This document shows positions 52,629 to 62,400 of a DNA stretch of 64,000 nucleotides, in pieces. Numbering within the stretch: position 1 is the stretch's first letter; the number at the start of each line of letters is the position of its first letter. The translations under genes and the position numbers were made by a program. The notes beneath the pieces were generated by a model, which worked only from the letters and a program-made list of their open reading frames with translations, was not told the DNA's origin and did not search any database. Origin of the DNA: Nitrospirota bacterium (lineage in GTDB: Bacteria; Nitrospirota; Nitrospiria; SBBL01; JAADHI01); the NCBI GenBank assembly GCA_029261165.1, contig JAJDBV010000037.1, forward strand, positions 1 through 64,000, given 5' to 3'.

Positions 52629-53681
52629 ATGCCGCAAATTGATACACTTTTTAAAGCGCTGAAAGAGAAGGGGGCGTCCGACCTCCATCTGTCCCCAGGG
52701 AGTCCCCCCTTGATGCGGGCCGCAGGGGACTTGGTTCCGGTCCTGGAACAAAAAACGACCCATGCAGGAAATCGGACGATTCTGTATGAAATCATGAGCG
52801 AGTCACAGCGAAAGAAGTTTGATGCTGAGCATGATATTGATTTTGCCTATGATGTTCCCAGCCTCCAAGCGCGCTTTCGCGCCAATATTTTTTATGGCCG
52901 TCTCGGTATCAGTGCTGTTTTTCGGATGATCCCGGGGAAAATATTAACAGTGGAACAACTCGGCCTTCCCCCCAGCGTCTTAAAGTTTACCCAGTTAAAA
53001 AAGGGGCTGGTGTTGGTCACAGGGGCTACGGGCAGCGGAAAGTCAACGACCCTCGCGGCGATGATCGATCACATCAATAATACCCAGAAGGAACATATCC
53101 TCACCATTGAAGATCCTGTCGAATTTGTGCATAACAGCAAAAAATGTCTCGTGAATCAGCGGGAGGTGGGACGGCATACACGGTCTTTTGCCACGGCCTT
53201 GCGTGCTTCACTTCGGGAAGATCCCGATATTATTTTGGTGGGTGAGATGCGTGATCTTGAAACCATTGAACTGGCGATTACCGCTGCTGAAACCGGACAT
53301 CTGGTCTTCGGGACACTCCATACAAGCAGTGCGGCAAAAACAGTTGATCGTATCATCAATGTTTTCCCGACAGAACAGCAAGAGCAGATTCGGGCCATGC
53401 TGTCGGAATCGCTCAGGGGGGTTATCGCGCAGCAACTGTTGAAAACGGTCGATGGCAAACGCTGTGCTGCTTTGGAAATCTTATCGGTCACCACGGCCGC
53501 TTCCAACCTCATTCGGGAGGGAAAAACCTTCCAGATCCCTTCCGTCATTCAAACAGGAAAAGGGGAAGGAATGCAGTCGATGGATCAGGCGATTCAGGCT
53601 TTATTTAAGGCGAAAAAGGTCACGGTGGACGAAGCACGCAAGTTTGCAGTCAATAAAGCCCTCTTTCCAGAAACCCACTAG
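52629..53681 (+). CDS. pilT: Type IV pilus retraction ATPase
   Basis: The 350-residue secretion ATPase shows SDLHLSPGSPPLMR, Walker A GATGSGKSTTLAAMI, the Asp box HILTIEDPVEFVH, Walker B ILVGEMRDLETIEL, the His box VFGTLHTSSAAKTVDRI and the PilT-specific SNLIREGKTFQIPSVIQTGK. PilT drives pilus retraction and twitching. No pilin or pilBC genes are in the window. A small gene follows 12 bases downstream. Confidence 0.95.
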   Translation: MPQIDTLFKALKEKGASDLHLSPGSPPLMRAAGDLVPVLEQKTTHAGNRTILYEIMSESQRKKFDAEHDIDFAYDVPSLQARFRANIFYGRLGISAVFRMIPGKILTVEQLGLPPSVLKFTQLKKGLVLVTGATGSGKSTTLAAMIDHINNTQKEHILTIEDPVEFVHNSKKCLVNQREVGRHTRSFATALRASLREDPDIILVGEMRDLETIELAITAAETGHLVFGTLHTSSAAKTVDRIINVFPTEQQEQIRAMLSESLRGVIAQQLLKTVDGKRCAALEILSVTTAASNLIREGKTFQIPSVIQTGKGEGMQSMDQAIQALFKAKKVTVDEARKFAVNKALFPETH

Positions 53682-53693
53682 GAAGACGACACC

Positions 53694-54119
53694 GTGAATG
53701 AACGATGGATTGAAAAGAAGCAGCAGGTGGTCGAGATTGCTCTCTCGGACGGAAGCGGTGTTGAGGGGGAAGTCTTTCTCCTGTCCGAAACGCTTTCTGA
53801 TATTCTCAACGGTAAAAATACATTTATTCCGTTGAAGACAACAACAGAGGTGCTGCTCCTGAATCTCTCACAGATTGTTTCAGTCACGATCCAGTCCCCT
53901 TGGGAACAGGATGAATTACTTACATTGGGGAATCAATACACCACCCGACTGACAATGATCCATGGGAGAGAATTGGAAGGAGACATCTTTGCCGATCTCC
54001 CCGAGAACTTTGTCCGAGTCAAAGATTTCCTCAATCAACCCCTCTCCTTTCTCCCTCTTTTTCAGCCAGGATTAATTATCTATTTCAACAAGAAGTTTAT
54101 TCTCTCCGCTCAGGACTAA
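53694..54119 (+). CDS. Small conserved protein downstream of pilT
   Basis: The 141-residue protein starts at GTG 53694 after AGGAAG. It contains two similar strands-turn-strand units: IALSDGSGVEGEVFL with FIPLK, and LTMIHGRELEGDIFA with VRVKDFLNQPLSFLPL. It looks like a duplicated small beta-barrel-like domain without signal peptide. Its coupling to pilT (12-base gap) suggests a role in type IV pilus or surface regulation, but this is inference. Confidence 0.65.
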   Translation: MNERWIEKKQQVVEIALSDGSGVEGEVFLLSETLSDILNGKNTFIPLKTTTEVLLLNLSQIVSVTIQSPWEQDELLTLGNQYTTRLTMIHGRELEGDIFADLPENFVRVKDFLNQPLSFLPLFQPGLIIYFNKKFILSAQD

Positions 54120-54144
54120 GCTTCCCAGTGGGGAAATAGCCACA

Positions 54145-54681
54145 ATGGAAATCATAAACAAAGATCTTCTGCCGGACAATGACTGCTTCGGTTGCGGACA
54201 TAAAAATACAGCAGGGCTAAAGATCGAGGTTTTTCGAGACCCCGAGAATGGTGATCAACTTCTCGGGAGGTTTCAGACATCGAGAAATACCACCGGGTTC
54301 CCCGGCATCACGCATGGAGGGGCCATCTACACGGCCATGGACTGCGTGGCTTCATGGGTTCCGACCATTCTACGAAGTGAAATCAAAGCCGCCTGGGTGC
54401 TCCGCTCTGCAAACATCAAGTATCTTCGACCGGCCCTGGCGGGAATACGGATATCACTCTTTGGATTGATCATCCGGGAGGGAAAGAAGGGAGAACCCGT
54501 GATGGTTCAAATCAAGGCCCGCAACCCAAAAGGAGACTTATTTGCGGAAGGACGATTTAGGGTGGTTCCTCTCTCGATGAAAAGGTTCAAGGAAATTTCC
54601 GGAATCGACCCACTCTCGGAAAACTGGAAGGTTCTTTTGGATGATAGGGAACCGCCACCCCTGATCAGAGGCCGAACGTAG
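54145..54681 (+). CDS. PaaI-like hotdog thioesterase
   Basis: The 178-residue protein begins with NDCFGCGHKNTAGLKIEV, then GITHGGAIYTAMDCVASWVP (hotdog helix with active-site region) and TSIKYLRPALAGIRIS-like strands (ANIKYLRPALAGIRISLF). This is the PaaI/YbgC hotdog pattern, hydrolysing acyl-CoA. The N-terminal CFGC motif is common in one PaaI subgroup and may bind metal. It follows the pilT unit by 26 bases. Confidence 0.85.
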   Translation: MEIINKDLLPDNDCFGCGHKNTAGLKIEVFRDPENGDQLLGRFQTSRNTTGFPGITHGGAIYTAMDCVASWVPTILRSEIKAAWVLRSANIKYLRPALAGIRISLFGLIIREGKKGEPVMVQIKARNPKGDLFAEGRFRVVPLSMKRFKEISGIDPLSENWKVLLDDREPPPLIRGRT

Positions 54682-54726
54682 TCGTTCTCATACTCAAAGA
54701 AGGGGAATTCCGTATGTGAAGCGCAT

Positions 54727-55254
54727 TCAATCTTCACCCAATGTGGATTTTTCCAGAACGTCAGTCCTTTGAAACTCATTTGTAACTTCTTGTGCGGAGT
54801 AAACCAGAATAGCCGCTAACAAACAGATGATAAGTGCGATCAGAACACGATTCTCTCTCAAAAAATGTATTTGTAATCCACCGCAGTATGGACATTTATT
54901 CGTGTGCGCTCCTGAATATTCTTGATGACACCAACGGCAGGATCGCACCGTCCCAGGCGTCTTTGGCTCGGCCTCTGGCTGAGGCGATCCTGCCTGCAAG
55001 GTGGTCTTACAATGCCTGCATAATGATGCTTCGCGCCTGACCATTTCAGCGCAGGCGGGGCATTTGATATACCCCATCTCTTTCAAGTCCTGATCTTCAT
55101 ATTTTTTGTCGCCGATGACCGCGATATGTATGATTGCGACAAAGAAGAAAAAGAATCCATAGAGGGCCCAGGGGAAAAAAGAACGGTTCTTCTGTTCCGC
55201 GATTACACCAACAATCGCCCCGAGAATGATGCCGATAATAAGGGTTAAGGTCAT
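54727..55254 (-). CDS. Membrane protein with two zinc-ribbon motifs
   Basis: The 175-residue protein has N-terminal hydrophobic segments (LIIGIILGAIVGVIAE and WALYGFFFFFVAIIHIAVI), then CPACAEMVRREASLCRHC and CRWCHQEYSGAHTNKCPYC. A third hydrophobic segment (VLIALIICLLAAILVYSA) follows. The two four-Cys ribbons are cytoplasmic or periplasmic depending on topology. It starts 6 bases after the receiver gene and is probably co-transcribed with it. Confidence 0.75.
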   Translation of the reverse strand: MTLTLIIGIILGAIVGVIAEQKNRSFFPWALYGFFFFFVAIIHIAVIGDKKYEDQDLKEMGYIKCPACAEMVRREASLCRHCKTTLQAGSPQPEAEPKTPGTVRSCRWCHQEYSGAHTNKCPYCGGLQIHFLRENRVLIALIICLLAAILVYSAQEVTNEFQRTDVLEKSTLGED

Positions 55255-55259
55255 ACGCC

Positions 55260-55631
55260 CTATACCGACCCATTCGTTTGAGGATTAATCTTGTTAATCT
55301 TGCGCATAAGCGTTTCAAAAGAAAAGGGCTTTGGAAAATAGTCATCTGCACCCGCCCGATAGACATCCTTGATCAGAGACTGGGTATCTTTTGCTGTCAT
55401 GATAAAAATAGGAGTGGTCACCTTGCTTTCTCTTAATTGTTTACAAACGTCCAAGCCATTTTTTACCGGAAGGAAGATGTCAAGAAGGATCACATCAAAG
55501 GAACCCGAACCAGCCATGTCGACTCCCTCCTGGCCATTGTGGGCAACCTCTACATCATGTTCTTCGGCCTCCAATCCTCTTTTCATATACCCCGAGATCC
55601 GTTCGTCATCTTCAACGATTAAAATACGCAT
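55260..55631 (-). CDS. Stand-alone response regulator receiver
   Basis: The 123-residue protein is a complete CheY-like receiver: ILIVEDDERISGYMKRGLEA (acidic pair), DVILLDIFLPVKNGLDVCK (phospho-acceptor Asp in LLDIF), IFIMTAKD (Thr) and FPKPFSFETL (Lys-Pro). There is no output domain. The cognate kinase is not nearby. Confidence 0.92.
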   Translation of the reverse strand: MRILIVEDDERISGYMKRGLEAEEHDVEVAHNGQEGVDMAGSGSFDVILLDIFLPVKNGLDVCKQLRESKVTTPIFIMTAKDTQSLIKDVYRAGADDYFPKPFSFETLMRKINKINPQTNGSV

Positions 55632-55742
55632 GTTCCTCCCCGATCCAAGTAACGATACTCCTCCGACGCAGAGTTGCTACAAAATACCTCCATTGGACCG
55701 CTCTAACATAGCATACGATTTCGTGAAGTCAATCCCCGTTCC
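55632..55742. other. Intergenic stretch before repeat copy C
   Basis: The intergenic space between the receiver gene and addA is about 370 bases. Its middle half is repeat copy C, and the remaining flanks show no gene or other structure. Confidence 0.4.
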
Positions 55743-55916
55743 CTCATTCCGGGATTACGGGATTAGAAATCTCCGATTCACCTGAAATGACTGCGTCATC
55801 GGCCAATGGACTCCTCACCGTATAGGTAAGTGTGTCTCGCTCGTCCTTATGGCCTCTGGCCTTGTCTTCGCAGGAGACTTGATGGTTTACCTCAAGATCC
55901 AACCGCCGATCTTGGG
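55743..55916 (+). repeat. Dispersed intergenic repeat with hairpin ends, copy C
   Basis: It aligns with copy B (inverted, 48955-49128) over about 174 bases and partly with copy A. The left end contains ATTCCGGGATTACGGGAT, a weaker form of the copy B hairpin. The right end contains CAAGATC...GATCTTG. Core matches include ATCGGCCAA-x-GGACTC and GGCCTCTGGCCTTGTC. Confidence 0.8.
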
Positions 55917-55998
55917 CCGTTGTAGGAAGCGGAGTATTCTAAAGGGAAAAACGCTGTTTAGAGAAATCACACATCATGGGTGAAGAGATTAGATTTCA

Positions 55999-58900
55999 TT
56001 ACATCTCAATCTCTTCACCGGTTCTCAGAAAAATAAATCGTGTGGCGGCCACCTCTCTCTGAAGACTCCGCCGGACTGCTTCGGGGTAGATCCGACTCTG
56101 GTGACGATAGCCTTCTGCCGCCTTCCGTAAATCTTCTTTTTTGACCCGGTCGGTTTTATAGTCGGCAATATAAAGTTTTCCATCTTTTTCATAAATCAGG
56201 TCGATCACACCTTCCATGACTTGGCCCTCCCATGAGATCAGGAAGGGGATTTCACGTCCTAAAATGTTAGCATGACAAAGGGTTTCATACGGTCCTGATT
56301 TCAAGAAAACATTGAATATTGCTTCAAGGTCACGGCGGATCTCCATTCTGTTTATTTCCGGTTTAGCCTCAAAGTGCTTGCAGAGAAAGGGGGTGAGGGC
56401 TTCGCGGAAGGATTCCGGATCGGACGAGAAATCCCAGTCCTGTAGAAAACGATGTGCCAACTGTCCAATCAGCGCGGCTTTGCCAGTCAAAGATTTTCCT
56501 CTCTTTTGCGGTGTGCGCTCCGACAAGGTTATCTCACTCTGCTTCAGCGAGGTCGGTGTGACAAAGACTTCCCGTCTGGCTGTTTCATCATATCGCTGCG
56601 TCCGTGCTGTCCATTGATCCGCATATTTTTTCCAGTCGATCTGGAAGGGGTTTCTGATTCTTCCTGACGTTGTTGTCTTTTCGTCTGCTTGTTCTAATCC
56701 TTCTCTGAGCATCACCGTATCAATCGTTCCTTCGCCCGTCTCAATGATTTCCGGCGTATTTCTTTCGTTGAGGTTTCTCGTGAATTCAGACAACATTGTG
56801 AGGAAACTCCCCTTGCTTCCACGGCCGTTGGGAGCGCAGAAGATTGTCAGGTGTTCACGGGCACGGGTCATGGCAACGTACAACAATCGTTTTTGCTCTT
56901 CAGCTTCCCGGAGCTTCTCTTTTTCCGAAAGGTAGATTCCGGATAGATCCCAGGACTCCCCGACCTTAAGACCAACAAGATCACTGAACCAGTCATGCAA
57001 TACCTTAATATTATCATCCCCGCTCCGGTTTCCGGAACTGTGACAGCCTGCGAGGATCACGACTGGAAATTCCAGGCCCTTGGCTTTGTGCACGCTGAAT
57101 ATTTTTACCGCATCGACTGCTTCCTCCGCCAGAGGGTTTTCCCCTTCCTCCTTCATCTCTGAAACCGATCGCTCCAGCTCGGCAATAACCTGCCTGAATG
57201 TTCCCTGGCCTTTTTCCGCCAGGGCCTCGGCCACCCGCCTGATCTTTTCAAGGTTTGCCACCGCTTGTTCCCCATGAAGAGACTCTGCCGCCAGGATCAT
57301 CACCGGAGTCTCCGCAAAGGCAAGGGACACTGCCTCTCCGACAGGAAGCTTTTGGGTTTCGTGATGCAGGTGATCGAGGCAGAGATACAACGCTGTAACG
57401 ACAGGACCGATCTTCCCTAAATCCGAAAATACCTTATCGCTCTCTTTCGTCCTCGAAACCACATGATAATCCAGAAGGTTTTTCTGGCGCAGCGCGTAGA
57501 TCTCGGCATCGCTGAACCCTCCCAGTGCGGATCGCAAAATACCAACGAGGGCGATCGTATCTTTCGGGTTCGCAATTGCTCTCAGCAGGTTGATGGCGTC
57601 AACGACCTCCTGACAGCCGAAAAACCGCTTCTCTCCTTCTACTACATATCGAATGCCCCTTCTTTTCAGTGGTTCTAGAACTTCATGAACGTGGGTCAGG
57701 GTTCGCATCAGGATCGCCACATCCTTCAGCTGAACAGGTGCGGGCTGACCATTTTTGTTCATAACGATCGCGTTACCCAAGACCTCTCCGGAAAGCCAAC
57801 GGGCGATGGCCTCCCCCTCCAGCCGCCTGGCAAGGGCCGCATTCATTTTTTCTCCCGTGCCCCGAACACAACGCAATACCACAGTTCGAAAGGGATATCC
57901 CTGTATATTCGTGGGGGACTCTGCTTCCTTTCTCTCTTTTATTCTGGGAGGATGGATGTCGACATAGGACGGCTGCAAGCCCTTTTTCTGTCGGATGAGT
58001 CCCTCAAAAACACCGTTTACCACGTCCAGGATTTTTGCATGGCTTCGGAAGTTTGTGGTCAGTCTGAGGTGAATTCCGCCCTGTGCTTCGATCAGATCCT
58101 GGACAACATGCAGATAAGCCTCAATGTCAGCCCGCCGAAAACCATATATCGACTGCTTGGGGTCACCCACCACAAAGAGCTTTCCTGCTTCAAGAGAAAC
58201 CGTTCGCCAGTCCTTTGACTTCTGTTTCGGCACTTCAGAGAGGTAGAGGAGGATCTCATATTGTACCGGATCGGTATCCTGGAACTCATCGATCAGGATG
58301 GCCCGGAACCGCCTCTTTAACTCCTCTCGAACCCATGGACAATCACGGACCAGATTTCTCGCCCTGACCAGAAGCCCATCAAAAGAGATTGCGCCGGTCC
58401 TGAGAAAACGATCACGGAAGGGCACGACAAAAGGGATGAGGAGCTCATGGAGGAGGCGGAACCGATTCACATCCATCAGAAGAAGCCGACGAGCCACTTC
58501 TATCAGGTCCTTTGCCTGTTCGACTTCTTCTTCCTCCCAGCCCTTGACCGCCGAGACCTTCTTTCCGGACGCGATCTCTTTCTGTGCTTCTAAAATACTC
58601 TCCGGCCTGACCCTGCGGTGAACCCGGACTTCCCTGATGATTTCTCCCGCCGCTTGGGTCAAGACCTCGATGCTTCGGGTTCCGGGGTGCCGTGTGCGCA
58701 GATCTGAGGCAAGCCCTTCAAGTTCCTCCAGCCAGGCTTGTATCGGGGCCGGGATCTTTTCCTGGTGAAGGAGTACATCCAGCCGTTTCAGGGGGACGTT
58801 CTCAGAACAGAGGGCGAGGGCAAGATCATGGATCTCTTCCAGGGAAAAACGCCTAAGGGTGGTCTTCCACTTATGCTTTCTCGGAGAATGAAGGGATAAT

Positions 58901-59442
58901 TCCCCCGCCAGCCAGTCTGCCCACTGGGCTTCAAAATAGTTCTCAAGTGCGGTCTCTTCTCCCTCATTAAAATCGGGGTCCACCCCGGCCTCAAGGGGAT
59001 ATAAACGAAGGAGGGTCGCGGCAAAGCTGTGAATCGTCCCGATGTCGCTGCGCTCCAGTTGTCGTAAGGCCTCTGCCGCCCTTTCATCAATCTCCTCCTT
59101 CGAGAGGCGGTAGCGGTCAATCAACCCTTGAAGTTGTCTTCGTGTTTTTTTCTCAAATGTATCCTCAGAGGAAAGATCCAAGTTCAGATGAATGTATGAT
59201 TCCAGTTCTTCCCTGAGACGCGCCTTCATTTCATTGGCGGCCTTGTTCGTAAAGGTCAAGGCAACCATCTCCGTGATCCGGACCGGATCCGGTTCCCGCA
59301 TCAGGAGATGGACCAGGCGGTTAACCAGCAAAGAAGTCTTCCCCGTCCCGGCACCGGCTGTCACAACGACATTCTGCTGGAAAGTTGTTGCGGCGAGGTC
59401 GCGCTCTACTTGATCATCCAAGAGGTCATTGTCCATCTTCAT
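55999..59442 (-). CDS. addA: AddA-type helicase-nuclease subunit
   Basis: The 1147-residue protein is a UvrD-family helicase with a C-terminal nuclease. Motifs: VVTAGAGTGKTSLLVNRLVH (I), ALTFTNKAANEMKARL (Ia), DEFQDTDPVQYEILL (II), VGDPKQSIYGFRRAD (III), TTNFRSHAKILD (IV), SVHKAKGLEFPVVIL (V) and LLYVAMTRAREHL (VI). The nuclease part has GVIDLIYEKDGKLYIADYKT. With AddB it processes double-strand breaks for RecA recombination. It starts one base after the addB stop. Confidence 0.9.
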   Translation of the reverse strand: MKMDNDLLDDQVERDLAATTFQQNVVVTAGAGTGKTSLLVNRLVHLLMREPDPVRITEMVALTFTNKAANEMKARLREELESYIHLNLDLSSEDTFEKKTRRQLQGLIDRYRLSKEEIDERAAEALRQLERSDIGTIHSFAATLLRLYPLEAGVDPDFNEGEETALENYFEAQWADWLAGELSLHSPRKHKWKTTLRRFSLEEIHDLALALCSENVPLKRLDVLLHQEKIPAPIQAWLEELEGLASDLRTRHPGTRSIEVLTQAAGEIIREVRVHRRVRPESILEAQKEIASGKKVSAVKGWEEEEVEQAKDLIEVARRLLLMDVNRFRLLHELLIPFVVPFRDRFLRTGAISFDGLLVRARNLVRDCPWVREELKRRFRAILIDEFQDTDPVQYEILLYLSEVPKQKSKDWRTVSLEAGKLFVVGDPKQSIYGFRRADIEAYLHVVQDLIEAQGGIHLRLTTNFRSHAKILDVVNGVFEGLIRQKKGLQPSYVDIHPPRIKERKEAESPTNIQGYPFRTVVLRCVRGTGEKMNAALARRLEGEAIARWLSGEVLGNAIVMNKNGQPAPVQLKDVAILMRTLTHVHEVLEPLKRRGIRYVVEGEKRFFGCQEVVDAINLLRAIANPKDTIALVGILRSALGGFSDAEIYALRQKNLLDYHVVSRTKESDKVFSDLGKIGPVVTALYLCLDHLHHETQKLPVGEAVSLAFAETPVMILAAESLHGEQAVANLEKIRRVAEALAEKGQGTFRQVIAELERSVSEMKEEGENPLAEEAVDAVKIFSVHKAKGLEFPVVILAGCHSSGNRSGDDNIKVLHDWFSDLVGLKVGESWDLSGIYLSEKEKLREAEEQKRLLYVAMTRAREHLTIFCAPNGRGSKGSFLTMLSEFTRNLNERNTPEIIETGEGTIDTVMLREGLEQADEKTTTSGRIRNPFQIDWKKYADQWTARTQRYDETARREVFVTPTSLKQSEITLSERTPQKRGKSLTGKAALIGQLAHRFLQDWDFSSDPESFREALTPFLCKHFEAKPEINRMEIRRDLEAIFNVFLKSGPYETLCHANILGREIPFLISWEGQVMEGVIDLIYEKDGKLYIADYKTDRVKKEDLRKAAEGYRHQSRIYPEAVRRSLQREVAATRFIFLRTGEEIEM

Positions 59443-59443
59443 C

Positions 59444-62400
59444 TTAGGGTTTCCCTTTTTTTGCGGTCTTTTTTTTCGGAATCTTTAATGTGCGAAGTGC
59501 CTGATGTTCCTGTGTGAGCAGATCTTCTGCGACGCGCCGTGAGGATTGACGGTGGTTCAGTCGGCAGATTGTTGAAAAATCACAGTAATCACAGTGGGTT
59601 CCGGGATGAATAAAAAATCGCCCCTCATAAATCCCTTTTAATAAAAGAGTAAAGGTGTTTCTCAGCATGCCACCGGCCTCCCCCTCCCAGCCGTTCGCCG
59701 GAAATTGGCTAACGACAATGGGACCTTTGTCCCAATTCGGAGCCAGGAAATAGAATGCTGCCTCCGCGGAGAAATCAGTATCACGAAGCTCCCGCGCGGC
59801 GGCATAAAATTTCGCGAGGAGAAGGTAGAGCGGAGGCTGAAGGCGCTGCCCTCGAACCGCGGCCTGCATCAGGTCTTTATCCTCCGGTTTTTGATTTTTT
59901 CCCGTTTTGACCTTGTAATCAATTACACGATAGCGCTTCTGCTCCGCGTGGTAATCGATCCGGTCAAGACGGCCCTGTACAGGGAACCCTTTTATGATAT
60001 CCGGCCATGTGCCATTAAGCCGACCCTCGCATTTAATCTCCAGAGCGAGGGGTGCATATCCGGATTGAAGCAGATCAAGCCTGTCACGCTTTATCAAAGC
60101 TTCGATCAAGTCCACGATCCGTTCTTTCAGGTCTTCCCAGACAACCGGGTAACTGACCGGATGGTCTAACTCATATCTGGAAAATATCTCCTCGCTGAGC
60201 TTTGAAACGATGTCACGACATTCGATCTCCGAGACATTGTCCTGAAAATAGGCCTGTGCCATCAGCGACGCGTAGACCTCCTTCAGTATGGCATGGCACA
60301 GCTCTCCGGTGTCTGAAGGTTTCAAGTCTTCACTTTCTTCAGGACGCTCTACATAGGAAAGCCCCAGAAGTCGGGTCGAAAAGTATTTGAAAGGGCAGAG
60401 GGCGTATTCTTCTAGCGCCGTGGGTGATACCCCTTTCTGTTGAAGCGTTTTCCAATGGTCAGGGAGCGGACCGACGACTCCGTCGTAGGGGCTAAGTCGG
60501 ATTTCATCTTCGATACGGTTCAAGGCTTGATGGCCATGGGCGTAAAGCATTTGGTACAGGGGGTGCTGTTTGAAGAGCGGGCCTGGGTCCTGTGTACTCA
60601 AGGCCAGGAACACGGCAAGCTCCCGGGCCGTTTGCAGATCGGTCCGGTCAAAGGGCGCGGTTCTCTGCTTTTCCAGGAGGCTTCGTGGGATGACGCGCTC
60701 TGAAGCCCGGCCGCTTTCACCAAGTGATTTGTTAAGTTCGCTCAGATACCATGAGGGGGCCAGAGGCTTCCCTTGTTCATCCGAACGTTGGTAGAGACAG
60801 TAGAGTCGTTCTTCGGCGGCCCCCACCAATAGTGTGAAGAGAAGTTTTTCTTCATCGTAGCCGGCCAGTTTTTCACCAACCTTATATCCTAAAGTTGTAT
60901 CAATGATGCGGCGGTGGCCGGCTCTCAGGAAGGCGTCTTCCCGGATGGTCCTGGGAAAAACTCCCTCGTTGATCCCACGACGAAAGAGAACCTTGAAAGG
61001 GAGTCCCCGCGCCGCCATCGTATCCATAACGGATACTCCGGAAATATTTCGCTTAGCCATTGGAATGGTCGCCCGTTCCAGCCAACGGTGAAAGGTCTGG
61101 ACAAAATAATGCAGAGAAATAGGAGAAATGACCGCGTCCATTGCGGCAAGGTTTTCCAGATTATCCAGGATCACTTCTCGGAGCGCGCCTTCTTCGCTTT
61201 CTACCTCTCCTTTTCCCCTTTGTTCCACGACCTGCTCTTCCCGGCGCACAAGATTGAAATACTTCATGAAGAGCTGCTTCCAATCCTTCACGTAGGATGA
61301 CCAAAGCGCCTTGCCGGGGAGAGCGCTCAGGTCCTGATGTAACTGTTTAAAGGTCTTCCAAAGGCAGTCTGCCTGTTCATGATTTTCTCCGTTGTGTTGC
61401 CTTCCATTCTGTTCAATAAGTCTTTTTAGACCTTTCCATTTTTCCATGCCCCGGGTGATACCGAAATTTCGGGTTAATTTATCCCAAAGATCAGGACGCG
61501 TTTCGATTCCTTTAGGGTAGACCTCTTTTGCATTCAGATAAGGGGAAGTCAGAAGGTCGATCACCTCGGAACGGACATAATCCCTTGATGTTAGACCCGT
61601 GAGAAGAAGGACCATTTTTGTCAGAGGAAACCGAATGACCGCTTCCTTGGCCGTACTTGAAACGGGAATCTTATGACTTTGAAAGATATCGGAGACAGCA
61701 CTTGCGTAGGTGGAAAGGGTCCGGGCAACGACGCCGATATCACAAAAAGAGAGTCCTTCATCTGTTGTAAGTCGCAATATTTCCTTCGCCACCGTCAAGG
61801 TTTCATCCCGGGTTCCGGAACAAGAAATAATGGTAGTATAGGTCGGAGCTGTTTCCTGGACTTCGGCAGAACCTGCTGGGGATTCTTCAGAGAATAGACG
61901 ATCATGAACTGAATCTGTATTCCGCTGTTGGTTTTTTATGTCGATGACGAGGCTTTGATCGCTGATACAAGCCTGGACAGATCTATCGTAAAACTTCTGA
62001 GCAAAGACCCATCCGGGATGCCCTTGCAACAAAGGGAAAAACAGGGTGGTCGAAAAGGATCGTGCCACCGCCTGAAACTGGTCGGTCTGAACCTGGGTCA
62101 GGTCATAAAAACCATAATGAAATATATGGTGAAATTGTTTTAAAAAACTTGATGCCGGTATATGATCCATCACCTTGCGATCAAGGTCGGTGTAATCTCG
62201 GATCGCCCAGTTTCGGGAGCGTTCTTGAAAATCAAGAGAAAGCTTCAGCAGCGGGATGAGCTTTGAAATGCCCTCTTTTCCAAAGTGGCCTTCTTTCACA
62301 GCCTGAATCACGACATCAGAGGGAACCAGTCCGTCCTTCAGGTCACGGAGGGTCTGCCATAAGGCAGCGCATCCCCCTTCCATTTCGTCAAGCCCGGAAA

